From Hyphomicrobiales bacterium (GTDB lineage Bacteria; Pseudomonadota; Alphaproteobacteria; Rhizobiales; Beijerinckiaceae): a stretch of 64,000 bases of DNA. Every line of letters begins with the position of its first letter. Positions within the stretch are counted from its first letter, which is position 1. Location of the stretch: the NCBI GenBank assembly GCA_930633525.1, contig CAKNFP010000001.1:3843501-3907500 (forward strand), written 5' to 3'. The notes under the pieces were generated by a model that did not search any database, was not told the DNA's origin, and worked only from the letters and a program-made list of their open reading frames with translations. A program made the translations under genes and the position numbers. Of this stretch, positions 27,424-36,046 are shown piece after piece.

Positions 27424-28394
27424 CGCCCGACGCTTTCGATACGCGGATCAAGCACCGCATAGAGGAGATCGACAACGAGGTTCATGACGACGACAAGCAC
27501 GGAGCTGAACAGGAGAATGCCGAGCAGAAGGTTGAGGTCACGCTGGGTTATCGCCTCGAAGGCGAGCCGGCCCATCCCTGGCCAGGAGAAGACGGATTCC
27601 ACCAGCACCGCACCGCCCAGGATGCTGCCCATCTGCACGCCGACCATCGTCACCAGCGGCAGGATGGCGTTGGGCACGACGTGGCGGAAAACGACTCGCC
27701 GCTGTGGCAGGCCTTTGGCGCGGGCCGTGCGGACGAAATCCTTGCGATCCACCTCGAGAACCGAGGCGCGCACGAGGCGGGTGTAGATCGCGGTGTAGAA
27801 TGTGGAGAGCGTAACCGCGGGCAGGACGAGGTGGCGCAGGACATCGATGACATGGTCGAACCCGGTTAGCCGCGCGCCAGGCGTAAACATACCACTTGAG
27901 GGCAGCAGGCCGAGGTTGACGGAAAACAGGACGATCAGCATGAGGCCGATCCAGAAGATCGGTGTCGCATAGCCGATCAGCGCCGCCACCGTCACGAGAT
28001 TGTCGATGATGCTGTTGAGAAAGCGCGCCGCAACCGTGCCGAAGAACAACCCGACGATAACCGAGAGGGTCAGCGCAGTCATAACGAGCAGAATGGTCGG
28101 AAACAGCCGCTCCAGGATGAGGTCGAGCACGGGGCGTGAAAAGGGAATGGAATAGCCGAGATCGAGCTTGAGGACATTCACCACGTACAGCCAGAGCTGG
28201 ACATAGACGGGCTGATCGAGACCATATTCACGGCGAAGTGCTTCGAGATACTGGATGTCTCCCACATTGCGCTGGCCGGCGATGACGTCAATGGCATCGC
28301 CCGGCGCGAGCTGGATCAGGATGAAATTCGTTACGACCACGAAGAGCATAACTGGGAGAAGCTGCAGCAAGCGTCGGGCGATGTACTTTGTCAA
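27420..28394 (-). CDS. ABC transporter permease, oligopeptide type (DppB-like)
   Basis: Inner-membrane permease of 324 residues with the standard N-terminus MTKYIARRLLQLLPVMLFVV and LIQLAPGDAID, a periplasmic loop, and core segment ARAKGLPQRRVVFRHVVPNA, the loop that contacts the ATPase. It forms the heterodimer with the DppC-like gene and lies 35 bases after the binding-protein stop. Substrates of the group include peptides, nickel chelates, opines and glutathione, so the ligand is open. Confidence 0.9.
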   Translation of the reverse strand: MTKYIARRLLQLLPVMLFVVVTNFILIQLAPGDAIDVIAGQRNVGDIQYLEALRREYGLDQPVYVQLWLYVVNVLKLDLGYSIPFSRPVLDLILERLFPTILLVMTALTLSVIVGLFFGTVAARFLNSIIDNLVTVAALIGYATPIFWIGLMLIVLFSVNLGLLPSSGMFTPGARLTGFDHVIDVLRHLVLPAVTLSTFYTAIYTRLVRASVLEVDRKDFVRTARAKGLPQRRVVFRHVVPNAILPLVTMVGVQMGSILGGAVLVESVFSWPGMGRLAFEAITQRDLNLLLGILLFSSVLVVVMNLVVDLLYAVLDPRIESVGR

Positions 28395-28429
28395 GATAGA
28401 ACGCCTGTGTTGTGTGAACGAGGGGAGCG

Positions 28430-30025
28430 CTACTTCTTGGCGCTGACCCAGACGTCGGCGTAGTTGTCGTTCATGCCGACCGCGCTCTTGTCGAGGCCAT
28501 GCACCCGCTTATTGTGAAGCGTCGCGAGCTGACCGGCGATAATCGGCAGCGTAGGCAGATCTTTCATGACGATGCGCTGGAATTCGGCGAACAGTTCTGC
28601 ACGTTTGGCGACGTCGACCTCGATTTGCGCCTGGTCAAGTAGGCGATCGACTTCTGGATTGCTGTAGCCGGACGCGTTGGTGAACGGCACACCCTTCTGG
28701 ATGGCCTTAGACGAAAAGAAGCGCTGCACGCCCATCGTCGGGTCGGGAGAATTCGTGGCGATAGCCACCTGCATGTCGAAATCGCCGTCCGTGTACACGC
28801 GCCGCGTATAGGTGGCGAAATCCTGGTTGCGGATCGTGACGTCTATGCCAATGCGCGCGAGCATCTGCTTGAGATATTCGGAGAAGCGCTGTGTCTGCTC
28901 GCCGAGCGGCATGAAGTCGAGCGTCAGCGCGAAGCGCATGGCGCCCGGCGAAGGCCGGGGAAAGCCAGCTTCGTCGAGAAGCTTTTCAGCCGCACCTGGG
29001 TTATACGGGTAAGCTGGAACGCCCTCCTTCGTATAATAGGGCGCGAGCTCGTTGTGGATCGGCCCGGTCGCGGGCTTGCCGAGGCCGTACCAGATCGCCT
29101 TGGCCACGAAGTCGAGATTGATAGCCGACGCGATCGCCTGGCGAACCTTGATGTTAGACAAGTATTTGTTCTTAAGGTTAAAGTCGATCTGCGTGAGCAG
29201 ATTGTTGTAGGTGTTGCCATCGGGGATCATGGCGATCATATCGAGCTGGCTCAGGCGTCCTATTTCCGATGCCGGCAGATTATTGCTGATGATCGCGTCG
29301 ATACCGCCGCTCTCCAGCGCGATACCGCGCGCCGAGGCATCAGGCAGGAACTTGAAGACGATCCGGTCGAGATAGGGTCTCCCCTTCGCCCAGTAATCGG
29401 GATTGCGCTCGGCCACGATGAACTGGCCGCGCTGCCATTCGACGAAGCGGAATGGCCCGGTGCCGATCGGCTTCATGTTGGCTGCGTTCGTTTTCATGTC
29501 CGAACCTTCAAAGACATGCTTCGGCAGGATCGGCGTCTCCATCGCGGCCAGCGCGCGCATGACATATGGCGCCGGCTGGGATAGCACCAGCACCGCCGTC
29601 AGGGGATCCGGCGTATCCACCCGCTCGAGACCGGCGAAGGTCGCACGGCCACGGGGATGCATCTTCTTGGCAACCTCCATCAGGGAGAAGGCGACGTCGG
29701 CCGAGGTGAAATCCTTGCCGTCGTGCCACTTCACGTCAGGGCGAAGCTTGAAGGTGATCGAGCGCCCGTCCGGCGCGATAGACCATTCCGTCGCAAGTTC
29801 CGGCTTCGGCTTCATCTCCCGGTCATAGGCGAGGAGGCCTTCGATGATCTTCGGCGTCACCAGAATTGCACCCGCGTTCGAGGTGATGCCCGTGTTCAGA
29901 ACTTCAGGCTCCGGCCACACATTCTGCGCGATCTCGCCACCGCGAACCGGCTCCTGCGCCAGGGCCAACGTCGAAATCAAGCCAAATCCAACACCGGCAA
30001 GAACGCCAACGATACCAGATCTCAT
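28430..30025 (-). CDS. ABC transporter substrate-binding protein, family 5
   Basis: Periplasmic binding protein of 531 residues, the peptide/nickel/opine group. The start MRSGIVGVLAGVGFGLISTL gives a Sec signal cut near ALAQ; a site AGAGGG lies 9 bases upstream, so I prefer ATG 30025 to the longer frame from 30082. Family landmarks include ITFKLRPDVKWHDGKDFTSA, the central GTGPFRFVEWQRG and LDQAQIEVDVAKRAELFAEF near the end. It is the first gene of the leftward operon that ends with the BisC-type enzyme and thus probably delivers that operon's substrate. Confidence 0.88.
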   Translation of the reverse strand: MRSGIVGVLAGVGFGLISTLALAQEPVRGGEIAQNVWPEPEVLNTGITSNAGAILVTPKIIEGLLAYDREMKPKPELATEWSIAPDGRSITFKLRPDVKWHDGKDFTSADVAFSLMEVAKKMHPRGRATFAGLERVDTPDPLTAVLVLSQPAPYVMRALAAMETPILPKHVFEGSDMKTNAANMKPIGTGPFRFVEWQRGQFIVAERNPDYWAKGRPYLDRIVFKFLPDASARGIALESGGIDAIISNNLPASEIGRLSQLDMIAMIPDGNTYNNLLTQIDFNLKNKYLSNIKVRQAIASAINLDFVAKAIWYGLGKPATGPIHNELAPYYTKEGVPAYPYNPGAAEKLLDEAGFPRPSPGAMRFALTLDFMPLGEQTQRFSEYLKQMLARIGIDVTIRNQDFATYTRRVYTDGDFDMQVAIATNSPDPTMGVQRFFSSKAIQKGVPFTNASGYSNPEVDRLLDQAQIEVDVAKRAELFAEFQRIVMKDLPTLPIIAGQLATLHNKRVHGLDKSAVGMNDNYADVWVSAKK

Positions 30026-30043
30026 AAATCTGTTCCCTCTAGA

Positions 30044-30088
30044 AGAACATATTTTCATTTTGTTCTGCTTATTGAAACACACATTATA
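30044..30088 (-). promoter_or_regulatory. Promoter and candidate operator of the organosulfur-type operon
   Basis: On the minus strand TATAAT occupies 30088-30083, a perfect -10 box; no good -35 box stands out, which fits an activated promoter. Between it and the start lies the inverted repeat AGAACA (30044-30049), 11 bases, TGTTCT (30061-30066). This 23-bp palindrome is a likely regulator site, perhaps for the IclR protein encoded directly upstream. Confidence 0.45.
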
Positions 30089-30118
30089 GTGGCACTCAAG
30101 CCCCCTTTTTTGCGCTAT

Positions 30119-30913
30119 CTACGCGCCAGGAGGCTTTCCCACATAGCCGAGCGCATTGGATATCCGGCGTGCCGCATCACCGACTTCCCGGATCAGATTG
30201 GGCTCGGGTCGGGCGGGAATAAACTGGGTGAGATTCACCGCAGCGAGAGTTCCGACCGCAACGCCACCCGCATCGAAAATTGGAAATGCAAGCGAGTTCA
30301 AACCGATAGCGATCTCATCCGGCGCGGTAGCCCAGCCACGCAGGCGGACCAGCCTCACGTGCTCGCGCAGTTCCAGGGGATCGACGATCGTGTTGGGCGT
30401 GAACGCCTCCAGCGGCCGCTTGAGAACATCATTGAGCAGGGACTCGTCGCCGAAGGCCAGCGCAATCTTGCCTTGTGCTGAACTATGAAACGTCAGCATT
30501 GAGCCTTGCTTGACCCCGATTTCGATTTCGGACTTTCCAGGGACTGTCGTGACGATCCGCACTCCGGCCGCCTCCATCTGGCCGACGACACAGGAATGCC
30601 CGATTGCCTCGCGCAACTCCCGGATCGACGGCCCGGCGGCTGAAATCAGGTCCCTGCCGGGAGCTACACTCCGGCTCAGCGCGACGAGGCTCGGTCCGAT
30701 CTGGTAGCGCTCGGAAGCCGGAGATTGTGCGAGGTATCCCTGCTGGACCAGCGTTCGCAGATGCCGAAAAATACGGCTTTTGGTCGTGTCGAGCGCGTCC
30801 GCCAACGCCGTCACGCCGACAGGCTCCCCGGCGCTGGAAAGGTATTCGATTATTCGCAGCGTCAGCACAACGCTTTGGACGCCCTCGGCTGCGTCTCGGG
30901 AGGTCTTTGGCAC
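30119..30913 (-). CDS. IclR family transcriptional regulator
   Basis: A 264-residue regulator. The N-terminal winged helix is SVVLTLRIIEYLSSAGEPVG then TALADALDTTKSRIFRHLRT (about 13-60); the C-terminal IclR effector domain runs about 80-255 with RPLEAFTPNTIVDPLELREH and NSLAFPIFDAGGVAVGTLAA. It lies between the leftward organosulfur-type operon, whose promoter is just downstream of its stop, and the divergent aldolase operon, 135 bases from its start. A short inverted repeat overlaps the aldolase promoter, so I infer that this is its main target. Confidence 0.88.
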   Translation of the reverse strand: MPKTSRDAAEGVQSVVLTLRIIEYLSSAGEPVGVTALADALDTTKSRIFRHLRTLVQQGYLAQSPASERYQIGPSLVALSRSVAPGRDLISAAGPSIRELREAIGHSCVVGQMEAAGVRIVTTVPGKSEIEIGVKQGSMLTFHSSAQGKIALAFGDESLLNDVLKRPLEAFTPNTIVDPLELREHVRLVRLRGWATAPDEIAIGLNSLAFPIFDAGGVAVGTLAAVNLTQFIPARPEPNLIREVGDAARRISNALGYVGKPPGA

Positions 30914-30979
30914 TCAGGTGTCCCTCTATTCACGCCCATTCCGAGGACTCGGATACCATCATCCGTTTCACCCCCGATG

Positions 30980-31029
30980 TTGACAGGCCAGCTTACGTGA
31001 TTTTATAACGAACAGTGATACATCGTATC
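30980..31029 (+). promoter_or_regulatory. Sigma70-type promoter with candidate IclR operator, aldolase operon
   Basis: TTGACA (30980-30985), a 17-base spacer and TTATAA (31003-31008) make a strong promoter for the gene at 31049. The inverted repeat GATAC-ATC-GTATC (31017-31029) lies at the expected transcription start, where a bound repressor would block initiation. Confidence 0.6.
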
Positions 31030-31048
31030 GTACAGCAGAACGAGAAAA

Positions 31049-31849
31049 ATGCAGAACGAACGCCCATCGACTCCTTTTCACAGGCGACTGGAGGCAGGTG
31101 AGCCGCTGGTCGGCAGCTTCGTGAAGCTCCCATCATCACATAGCACCGAAATACTGGGAAGGCTGGGATTTGACTTCGTCGTCATCGACGAAGAACACGC
31201 GCCGATCGGCGTCGAAACGGCAGATCGCATGATCCTCGCCGGTGAAGCGACGGGCGTCGCGCCCATTGTCCGAGTCCGCCGTGGCGACGCGTCGGACATT
31301 CTCCGCGTGTTGGATTCCGGTGCGGCCGGCATTCTTGTTCCGCATGTCGATACTCCGGAGAAGGCTGCGGCTATCGCCGCGATGTGCCGCTACCGGCACG
31401 GTAATCGGGGATTTTCGAATACGACACGTGCTGGCAACTACGGTGGAAGCTCCTTTGCCTCGCTGATCGAGGACCAGGATCGTTCGGTGGTCTGCATCGC
31501 AATGATCGAGGACACGGCCGCCATACCGCTCGTCGATACAATCGTGGCGGTCGAGGGGTTGGACGCGATCTTCATTGGGCGGGGTGATCTCGCGGTTGCC
31601 TTTGGCGAGACCGACATGAACGCCCCTGTCGTGGCCCGCGCGACCGACCGGATCATCGAGGCCGCTGCCAAGGCCAGCAAACCGGTTTTCGTGACGGCCG
31701 CCAATGTTGACGAGGTCGCGTCGTTTCATGCGCGCGGCGCGCGCGGCTTCATCATGGCATCCGACCAGGGATTTCTACGCCAGGCGGCGACCGGCGCGCT
31801 TGCCAGCTTCTATTCTTGGAAGAGGCAAAACAAATCAGGGGAAGTATAG
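31049..31849 (+). CDS. HpcH/HpaI aldolase/citrate lyase family protein
   Basis: Metal-dependent class II aldolase of 266 residues that splits or forms 2-keto-hydroxy acids with pyruvate as donor. DFVVIDEEHAPIGVETADRM, PIVRVRRGDASDILRVLDSG, GILVPHVDTPEKAAAIAAMC, RAGNYG, MIEDTAAIPLVDTIVAVEGL and DAIFIGRGDLAVAFG match the family; the Glu and Asp of the metal site are in 'IEDTAA' and 'GRGDLA'. It is first in a four-gene operon with a cupin, DUF6282 and BKACE protein. The actual substrate is unknown. Confidence 0.88.
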   Translation: MQNERPSTPFHRRLEAGEPLVGSFVKLPSSHSTEILGRLGFDFVVIDEEHAPIGVETADRMILAGEATGVAPIVRVRRGDASDILRVLDSGAAGILVPHVDTPEKAAAIAAMCRYRHGNRGFSNTTRAGNYGGSSFASLIEDQDRSVVCIAMIEDTAAIPLVDTIVAVEGLDAIFIGRGDLAVAFGETDMNAPVVARATDRIIEAAAKASKPVFVTAANVDEVASFHARGARGFIMASDQGFLRQAATGALASFYSWKRQNKSGEV

Positions 31850-31850
31850 C

Positions 31851-32756
31851 ATGTATGATCGTTCGGACCCGAGGTTCGCTCTGCAGACGAGCGGCGCCCC
31901 ATCTGCCGCTCCTCCAACGGTAATGCCGGAGGCGCATGTCGCGCGTTTCTACGAGGAAGCCTGCCAGGAGGACACCGCAGACGGCAAGACCTGGTACCAG
32001 CGCGGCCAGACCTTTCTGCTGACCTATTCGGAAGCCAAGCCAGGCGCTGTTTTCTCGCGTGGCTCCGATCAGCGGGACGAGTATGTCGTGTTGCTTGATG
32101 ATCCCAACGCGCGAGCCATCATTCGCTGGAGCGGCGTCGAAGTCGAGGTGCCAGGTCATTCAATCGCCTTCGTGCCCCAAGGCGCGAGTTCCGTGGCGAT
32201 GCCCGACGGGGGGCAGCTCGTGCGGCTGTTTACCGAACGCGCGACCGACCTTCTGGCGAAGTGTCCGAATAACGACGCCTTCACCTCGCGCCAGCCCAAC
32301 ATACCGGAATTACGGGCATGGCCGGAACCGGCAGACGGTCTGAAAGTGAGGCACTATAGCCTCGACGTCGCGCCGGAGCCGGGCCGCTTCGGGCGGATCT
32401 TTCGCTGCACGACCTTCATGGTGAATGTCTTCGATCCCGCCGGTCCGCGCGATCCACGGAAGATGTCGCCGCATCACCACGACGATTTCGAGCAGTGCTC
32501 GCTGGCGCTCGCCGGCGCCTACGACCATCTCCTGCGCTGGCCGTGGACGCCGGATATGACCACCTGGAAGGCTGACGCGCGAGAGCATTGCTCTTCGCCT
32601 TCCTCCACGATCATTCCACCGCCTGTCATCCATACTTCGCTGGCCCTTTCAGAGGTGAACCGACTCGTAGACATTTTCTGCCCGCCGCGCCGTGATTTTT
32701 CCGAGAAGGCCGGCTGGGTCCTGAATGCGGACGATTACCCGATGCCCGCGGCGTGA
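31851..32756 (+). CDS. Cupin-fold hypothetical protein
   Basis: A 301-residue soluble protein. The C-terminal half has a cupin metal motif, MSPHHHDDFEQCSLALAGAY followed later by PPPVIHTS, giving three His and a Glu for a metal. The N-terminal half (QTFLLTYSEAKPGAVFSRGS, VPGHSIAFVPQGAS) also looks like a beta-barrel, so this may be a bicupin. ATG 31851 comes right after the aldolase stop and has AGGGGAAG upstream, which sets the start. No function is known; its place between aldolase and amidohydrolase-like genes suggests an isomerase or dioxygenase. Confidence 0.65.
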   Translation: MYDRSDPRFALQTSGAPSAAPPTVMPEAHVARFYEEACQEDTADGKTWYQRGQTFLLTYSEAKPGAVFSRGSDQRDEYVVLLDDPNARAIIRWSGVEVEVPGHSIAFVPQGASSVAMPDGGQLVRLFTERATDLLAKCPNNDAFTSRQPNIPELRAWPEPADGLKVRHYSLDVAPEPGRFGRIFRCTTFMVNVFDPAGPRDPRKMSPHHHDDFEQCSLALAGAYDHLLRWPWTPDMTTWKADAREHCSSPSSTIIPPPVIHTSLALSEVNRLVDIFCPPRRDFSEKAGWVLNADDYPMPAA

Positions 32757-32795
32757 CCGTCGCCACACGCCATCAAGCCGGGAGGCACCAACGCC

Positions 32796-33704
32796 ATGTC
32801 TGGTCAGCTCAAGACGAATCGTGAAGCCCATATTGCTGATCTGCTGATCGGTGCGGTCGACCTGCACTGCCACAGCGGTCCCGCCGCCATGCCGCGCATC
32901 CTCGATCATCGGGATGCGATGGAGGACGCGGACGACGCCGGCTTCGCGGCCCTGGTCTACAAGGACCATTTCTATCTCGGGGTCGCGCATGCCAGCATTC
33001 TCGAAACACTCCATCCGGCACGTGGCATACGGCTCTTCTCCGGTCTCGCCCTGAACAACGCCTGTGGTGGCATCAATCCCCATGCCGTGGACCACGCAGC
33101 GAAGATCGGTGCGAAGATCGTGTGGTTGCCGACGCTCTCGGCCGCCAATCACATCCGGCAGGCAGAGACCGGTGCCAAGGGCTTTCCCAAAACTGCGCGG
33201 AAGATGCTCGACGCGACCCCGCTCAGTACGCTCGGCAGCGATGGGAGGGTCACAGATGAGACCAAGCTCGTCCTCGACATCATCGCCGAGAGCGACATGA
33301 TCCTCGCAGGCGGACACCTGTCCGTGCCCGAACTGGCAGCGACCTTCGAAGAGGCACGCCGACGCGGCGTGCGCAAGATGCTGGTGAACCACCCCAACTA
33401 CATCGTCAACTGCACCGATGCCGACATTCGTGATCTGGTTGGCCTCGGCGCCTATATGGAACATTCGATCTGCCTTTTCGTCTCTGGAGTCGCCAAGCAC
33501 AACGAGCCGGCCGAGCTGGTGCATCTCATCGAGGTGGCGGGCGTCGAACGGACGATTCTTTGCTCCGATCTTGGCTTGATGGGTTCCCAAAGACCAGTTG
33601 CCGGCTATCGTGAGATCGTCGGCGAATTGATAGACGCCAGCCTATCCGACGCGGCAATCAGGACCATGGTCGGCGAGAACGCAAGTCGCCTTCTATCGCT
33701 CTGA
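32796..33704 (+). CDS. DUF6282 family protein, amidohydrolase-like
   Basis: A 302-residue protein with a metal-hydrolase look. AVDLHCHSGPAAMPRILDHR opens with the HxH motif of PHP and amidohydrolase enzymes; KDHFYLGVA, ILAGGHLSVPELAATFEEAR, VNHPNYIVN and LCSDLGLMGSQRPV provide further His and Asp ligands in the order of the barrel. It matches the family labelled DUF6282 as I remember it. Probably hydrolyses a lactone, amide or imide made in this small pathway. Confidence 0.7.
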   Translation: MSGQLKTNREAHIADLLIGAVDLHCHSGPAAMPRILDHRDAMEDADDAGFAALVYKDHFYLGVAHASILETLHPARGIRLFSGLALNNACGGINPHAVDHAAKIGAKIVWLPTLSAANHIRQAETGAKGFPKTARKMLDATPLSTLGSDGRVTDETKLVLDIIAESDMILAGGHLSVPELAATFEEARRRGVRKMLVNHPNYIVNCTDADIRDLVGLGAYMEHSICLFVSGVAKHNEPAELVHLIEVAGVERTILCSDLGLMGSQRPVAGYREIVGELIDASLSDAAIRTMVGENASRLLSL

Positions 33705-33757
33705 CGAAGGCGAGCAGCGCGAATATCGTCAAAGGCCGCCGGCCCCCGGAGAGCAGC

Positions 33758-34684
33758 ATGCCCCGCAAAGTCATCATCACCTGCGCCGTGACGGGCGCCA
33801 TTCACACGCCATCAATGTCGCCTCATCTCCCGATAACGGCACAGGAGATCGCAGACGCGGCACTTGGCGCGGCAGAAGCAGGCGCCGCCGTCGTGCATCT
33901 TCATGCCCGGGATCCCAGGGATGGCAGGCCGTTGCAAACGGTGGATGCCTATGCACCGTTTCTCAAAGTCATCAAGCAGCGCTCCGATGTGGTGGTAAAC
34001 ATTACGACCGGCGGTGCACCAACCATGCCGATCGAGGAGCGCGTCGGCCCGGCTGCGCACTACAAACCGGAGATAGCCTCGCTCAATATGGGGACCATGA
34101 ACTTCGGTCTCTATCCGATGCTCTCGCGCCAGAAAGAGTTCAAGTATGATTGGGAAAAACCCTATCTCGAAGGCTCGCGCGCGGGGATTTTCAAGAACAC
34201 CTTCAGCGATATCGAGTATATACTCTCAACATGCGCCGAAAACGGCACGCGGTTCGAGATTGAGTGCTATGACATAGGTCATCTTTATACGCTCGCGCAT
34301 TTTGCAGACCGGCAGATCGTGCGTCCGCCGTTCTTTGTCCAAAGCGTCTTCGGAATTCTAGGCGGCATCGGCGGCCACGCCGAGGACGTCCTGCACATGA
34401 AGCGCACGGCAGACCGGCTTTTTGGCAGCGACTATCACTGGTCCGCCTTGGGCGCGGGTCGCAATCAGATGGCGATAGCGGCACAGGCTGCTACCATGGG
34501 CGGAAACGTGCGCGTTGGCCTTGAGGACTCGCTATGGCTAGAAAAGGGCCAGCTAGCGACGTCCAATGCTGCGCAGGTCACGCGGGTGCGCGAGATCATC
34601 GAGCGACTGGGGCTCTCAATCGCCACCGCCACTGAGGCGCGTGCAATATTGGATTTGAAGGGTGGAGACCAGACGAACTTTTGA
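33758..34684 (+). CDS. 3-keto-5-aminohexanoate cleavage protein family (BKACE, DUF849)
   Basis: Zinc-dependent beta-keto acid cleavage enzyme of 308 residues; family members transfer an acetoacetate-type fragment from a beta-keto acid to acetyl-CoA. AVVHLHARDPRDGRPLQ has the two zinc His (HLH), VNITTGGAPTMPIEERV is the substrate loop, RFEIECYDIGHLYTLAHFAD carries a conserved Glu, and GGNVRVGLEDSLWLEKGQLA closes the site. It ends the aldolase/cupin/DUF6282 operon, so a beta-keto acid is a plausible intermediate. Real substrates vary widely in the family. Confidence 0.88.
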   Translation: MPRKVIITCAVTGAIHTPSMSPHLPITAQEIADAALGAAEAGAAVVHLHARDPRDGRPLQTVDAYAPFLKVIKQRSDVVVNITTGGAPTMPIEERVGPAAHYKPEIASLNMGTMNFGLYPMLSRQKEFKYDWEKPYLEGSRAGIFKNTFSDIEYILSTCAENGTRFEIECYDIGHLYTLAHFADRQIVRPPFFVQSVFGILGGIGGHAEDVLHMKRTADRLFGSDYHWSALGAGRNQMAIAAQAATMGGNVRVGLEDSLWLEKGQLATSNAAQVTRVREIIERLGLSIATATEARAILDLKGGDQTNF

Positions 34685-34710
34685 TCCGAACTAAGTCATC
34701 CGTCTGCCCC

Positions 34711-34942
34711 TCGGCGGCGGGCGGCGGCAGCCTCGGCCAGATCCTTCCCCGGGGACACGACGGCCGCGTTCGAAGCCGCGCTCATGACCCTCGCGCCGCG
34801 TGCCATCTCGGCGCCGTTCGAGGCGCGCTACGGCGTCCACCTCATCCGTGTGAACCGTCGGCTCGAGGGACGCACCCTGCCATTCGAGGTGATAACCGAA
34901 CAGATCGCCGCCTATCTCGACGAGCATGTTCGCCAACAGTGA
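34711..34942 (+). pseudogene. PpiC-type (parvulin) peptidyl-prolyl isomerase C-terminal remnant
   Basis: SAAGGGSLGQILP in one frame continues, after a one-base shift inside CCCCGGGG (34747-34754), as GDTTAAFEAALMTLAP, APFEARYGVHLIRVNRRLEG and LPFEVITEQIAAYLDEHV before a stop at 34940. This is the end of a parvulin domain and the tail of NifM/PpiC-like isomerases. Both the missing N-terminus and the shift make it a pseudogene. It sits between the BKACE gene and the transposase mosaic. Confidence 0.7.
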
Positions 34943-34965
34943 CGTGCTCCTCATTTTCCTGCCGG

Positions 34966-35679
34966 TCATAAGCTAGGTCCGGCTGGGTTTCGGTCGTCCT
35001 GGGACCGGCTGGCGAACATCGACGGCGCGAGGCCGCCGGGGCTCGTATGGGGTCTGACGGTGTTGTAGTCGATCCGCCAAGCCTCGATGATCCGCCGCGC
35101 CTCGGCAAGCGAGGAGAAGGCGTGCTCATCGAGGCACTCGTCGCGCAGACGGCCGTTGAAGCTCTCCACGAAGGCGTTCTGGATCAGGTTGCCCGGCGCG
35201 ATGGAGTGCCATTCGATGGCGCTCTCCTCGCAGAAGCCGAGGATCGCCCGGCTGACCAGCTCGGTGCCGTTGTCGGAGACGATCATGCAGGGTCGACCGC
35301 GGCGATCGATGACCTCATTGAGCTCGCGCACAACGCGGGTGCCGGAGAGCGAGGTGTCCACCGCCGCCAGGCATTCGCGGGTGAAGTCGTCGACGATGTT
35401 CAACCCCCTGAAGCGCCGGCCGTCGTTCAGGGCCTCGGACACGAAGTCGAGGCGCCAGCGCTGGTTCGCTTCCTGCGGGACGGGTCGCCGACGCCCTGGT
35501 GCCGAGCGCCCGCTTGCGCCCGCCGCGCCGACGCACCACGAGCCGCTGCTCCCGGTAGAGGCGGTAGACTTTCTTCAGGTTCATCCTCACGCCCTCCCGC
35601 TTCAGCACGATCGCCAGCCGCCGGTCGCCGAACCGGCGGCGTTCATTGGCAAGCTCGCGCAGGCGCGTAACCGTGGAAA
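34966..35679 (-). pseudogene. IS3-family transposase orfB (IS51/IS407-like), frameshifted
   Basis: Reading leftward: VTRLRELANERRRFGDRR, MNLKKVYRLYREQRLVVRRR and GGRKRALGTRA, then a frameshift near 35484, then RRFRGLNIVDDFTRECLAAV, RGRPCMIVSDNGTELVSRAI, APGNLIQNAFVESFNGRLRD and YNTVRPHTSPGGLAPSMFA. These are the integrase core D, D and E positions of IS3-family OrfB. The N-terminus is replaced by an IS5-family fragment in the same open frame. No orfA is visible, so the element cannot move by itself. Confidence 0.8.
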
Positions 35680-35998
35680 CGACGATCAGATATTCGAAGT
35701 CAGGATCGTTCGACATCGCCGCGAGGATGCGCCACCAGACTCCCTTGCGGCTCCAGCGGCTGAACCGGCGGAAGATGCTGTTCCACTCGCCGAAGACATC
35801 GGGCAAGTCGCGCCAGGGCGAACCGGTCCGCACGATCCACAAAACGGCTTCGACGAACATGCGGTTGTCGCGCCCGGCCGAGCCCCGTGTCCGTTCATCC
35901 CCGATAATGTGCGGTGAAATCCGATCCCATTGATCAGGCCGAAGAATCAGGCGGTCCAGAACACCCAAGGCGGCCTCCAAAAGGCGGCCTTGAATCAA
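35680..35998 (-). pseudogene. IS5-family transposase N-terminal fragment
   Basis: The reading LDRLILRPDQWDRISPHIIG, DERTRGSAGRDNRMFVEAVL, WIVRTGSPWRDLPDVFGEWN, SIFRRFSRWSRKGVWWRIL and MSNDPDFEYLIV is the N-terminal part of an IS5/IS427-type transposase, stopping just before the first catalytic Asp. It then runs without a break into IS3 orfB sequence, so one open frame of 227 codons joins two unrelated transposases. The join is probably an old insertion or deletion junction rather than a working fusion. Confidence 0.75.
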
Positions 35999-36046
35999 GA
36001 CTCACCGGCCCTTGGGAATCCCCAGAGTCCACACTGCCTAGAGGGC

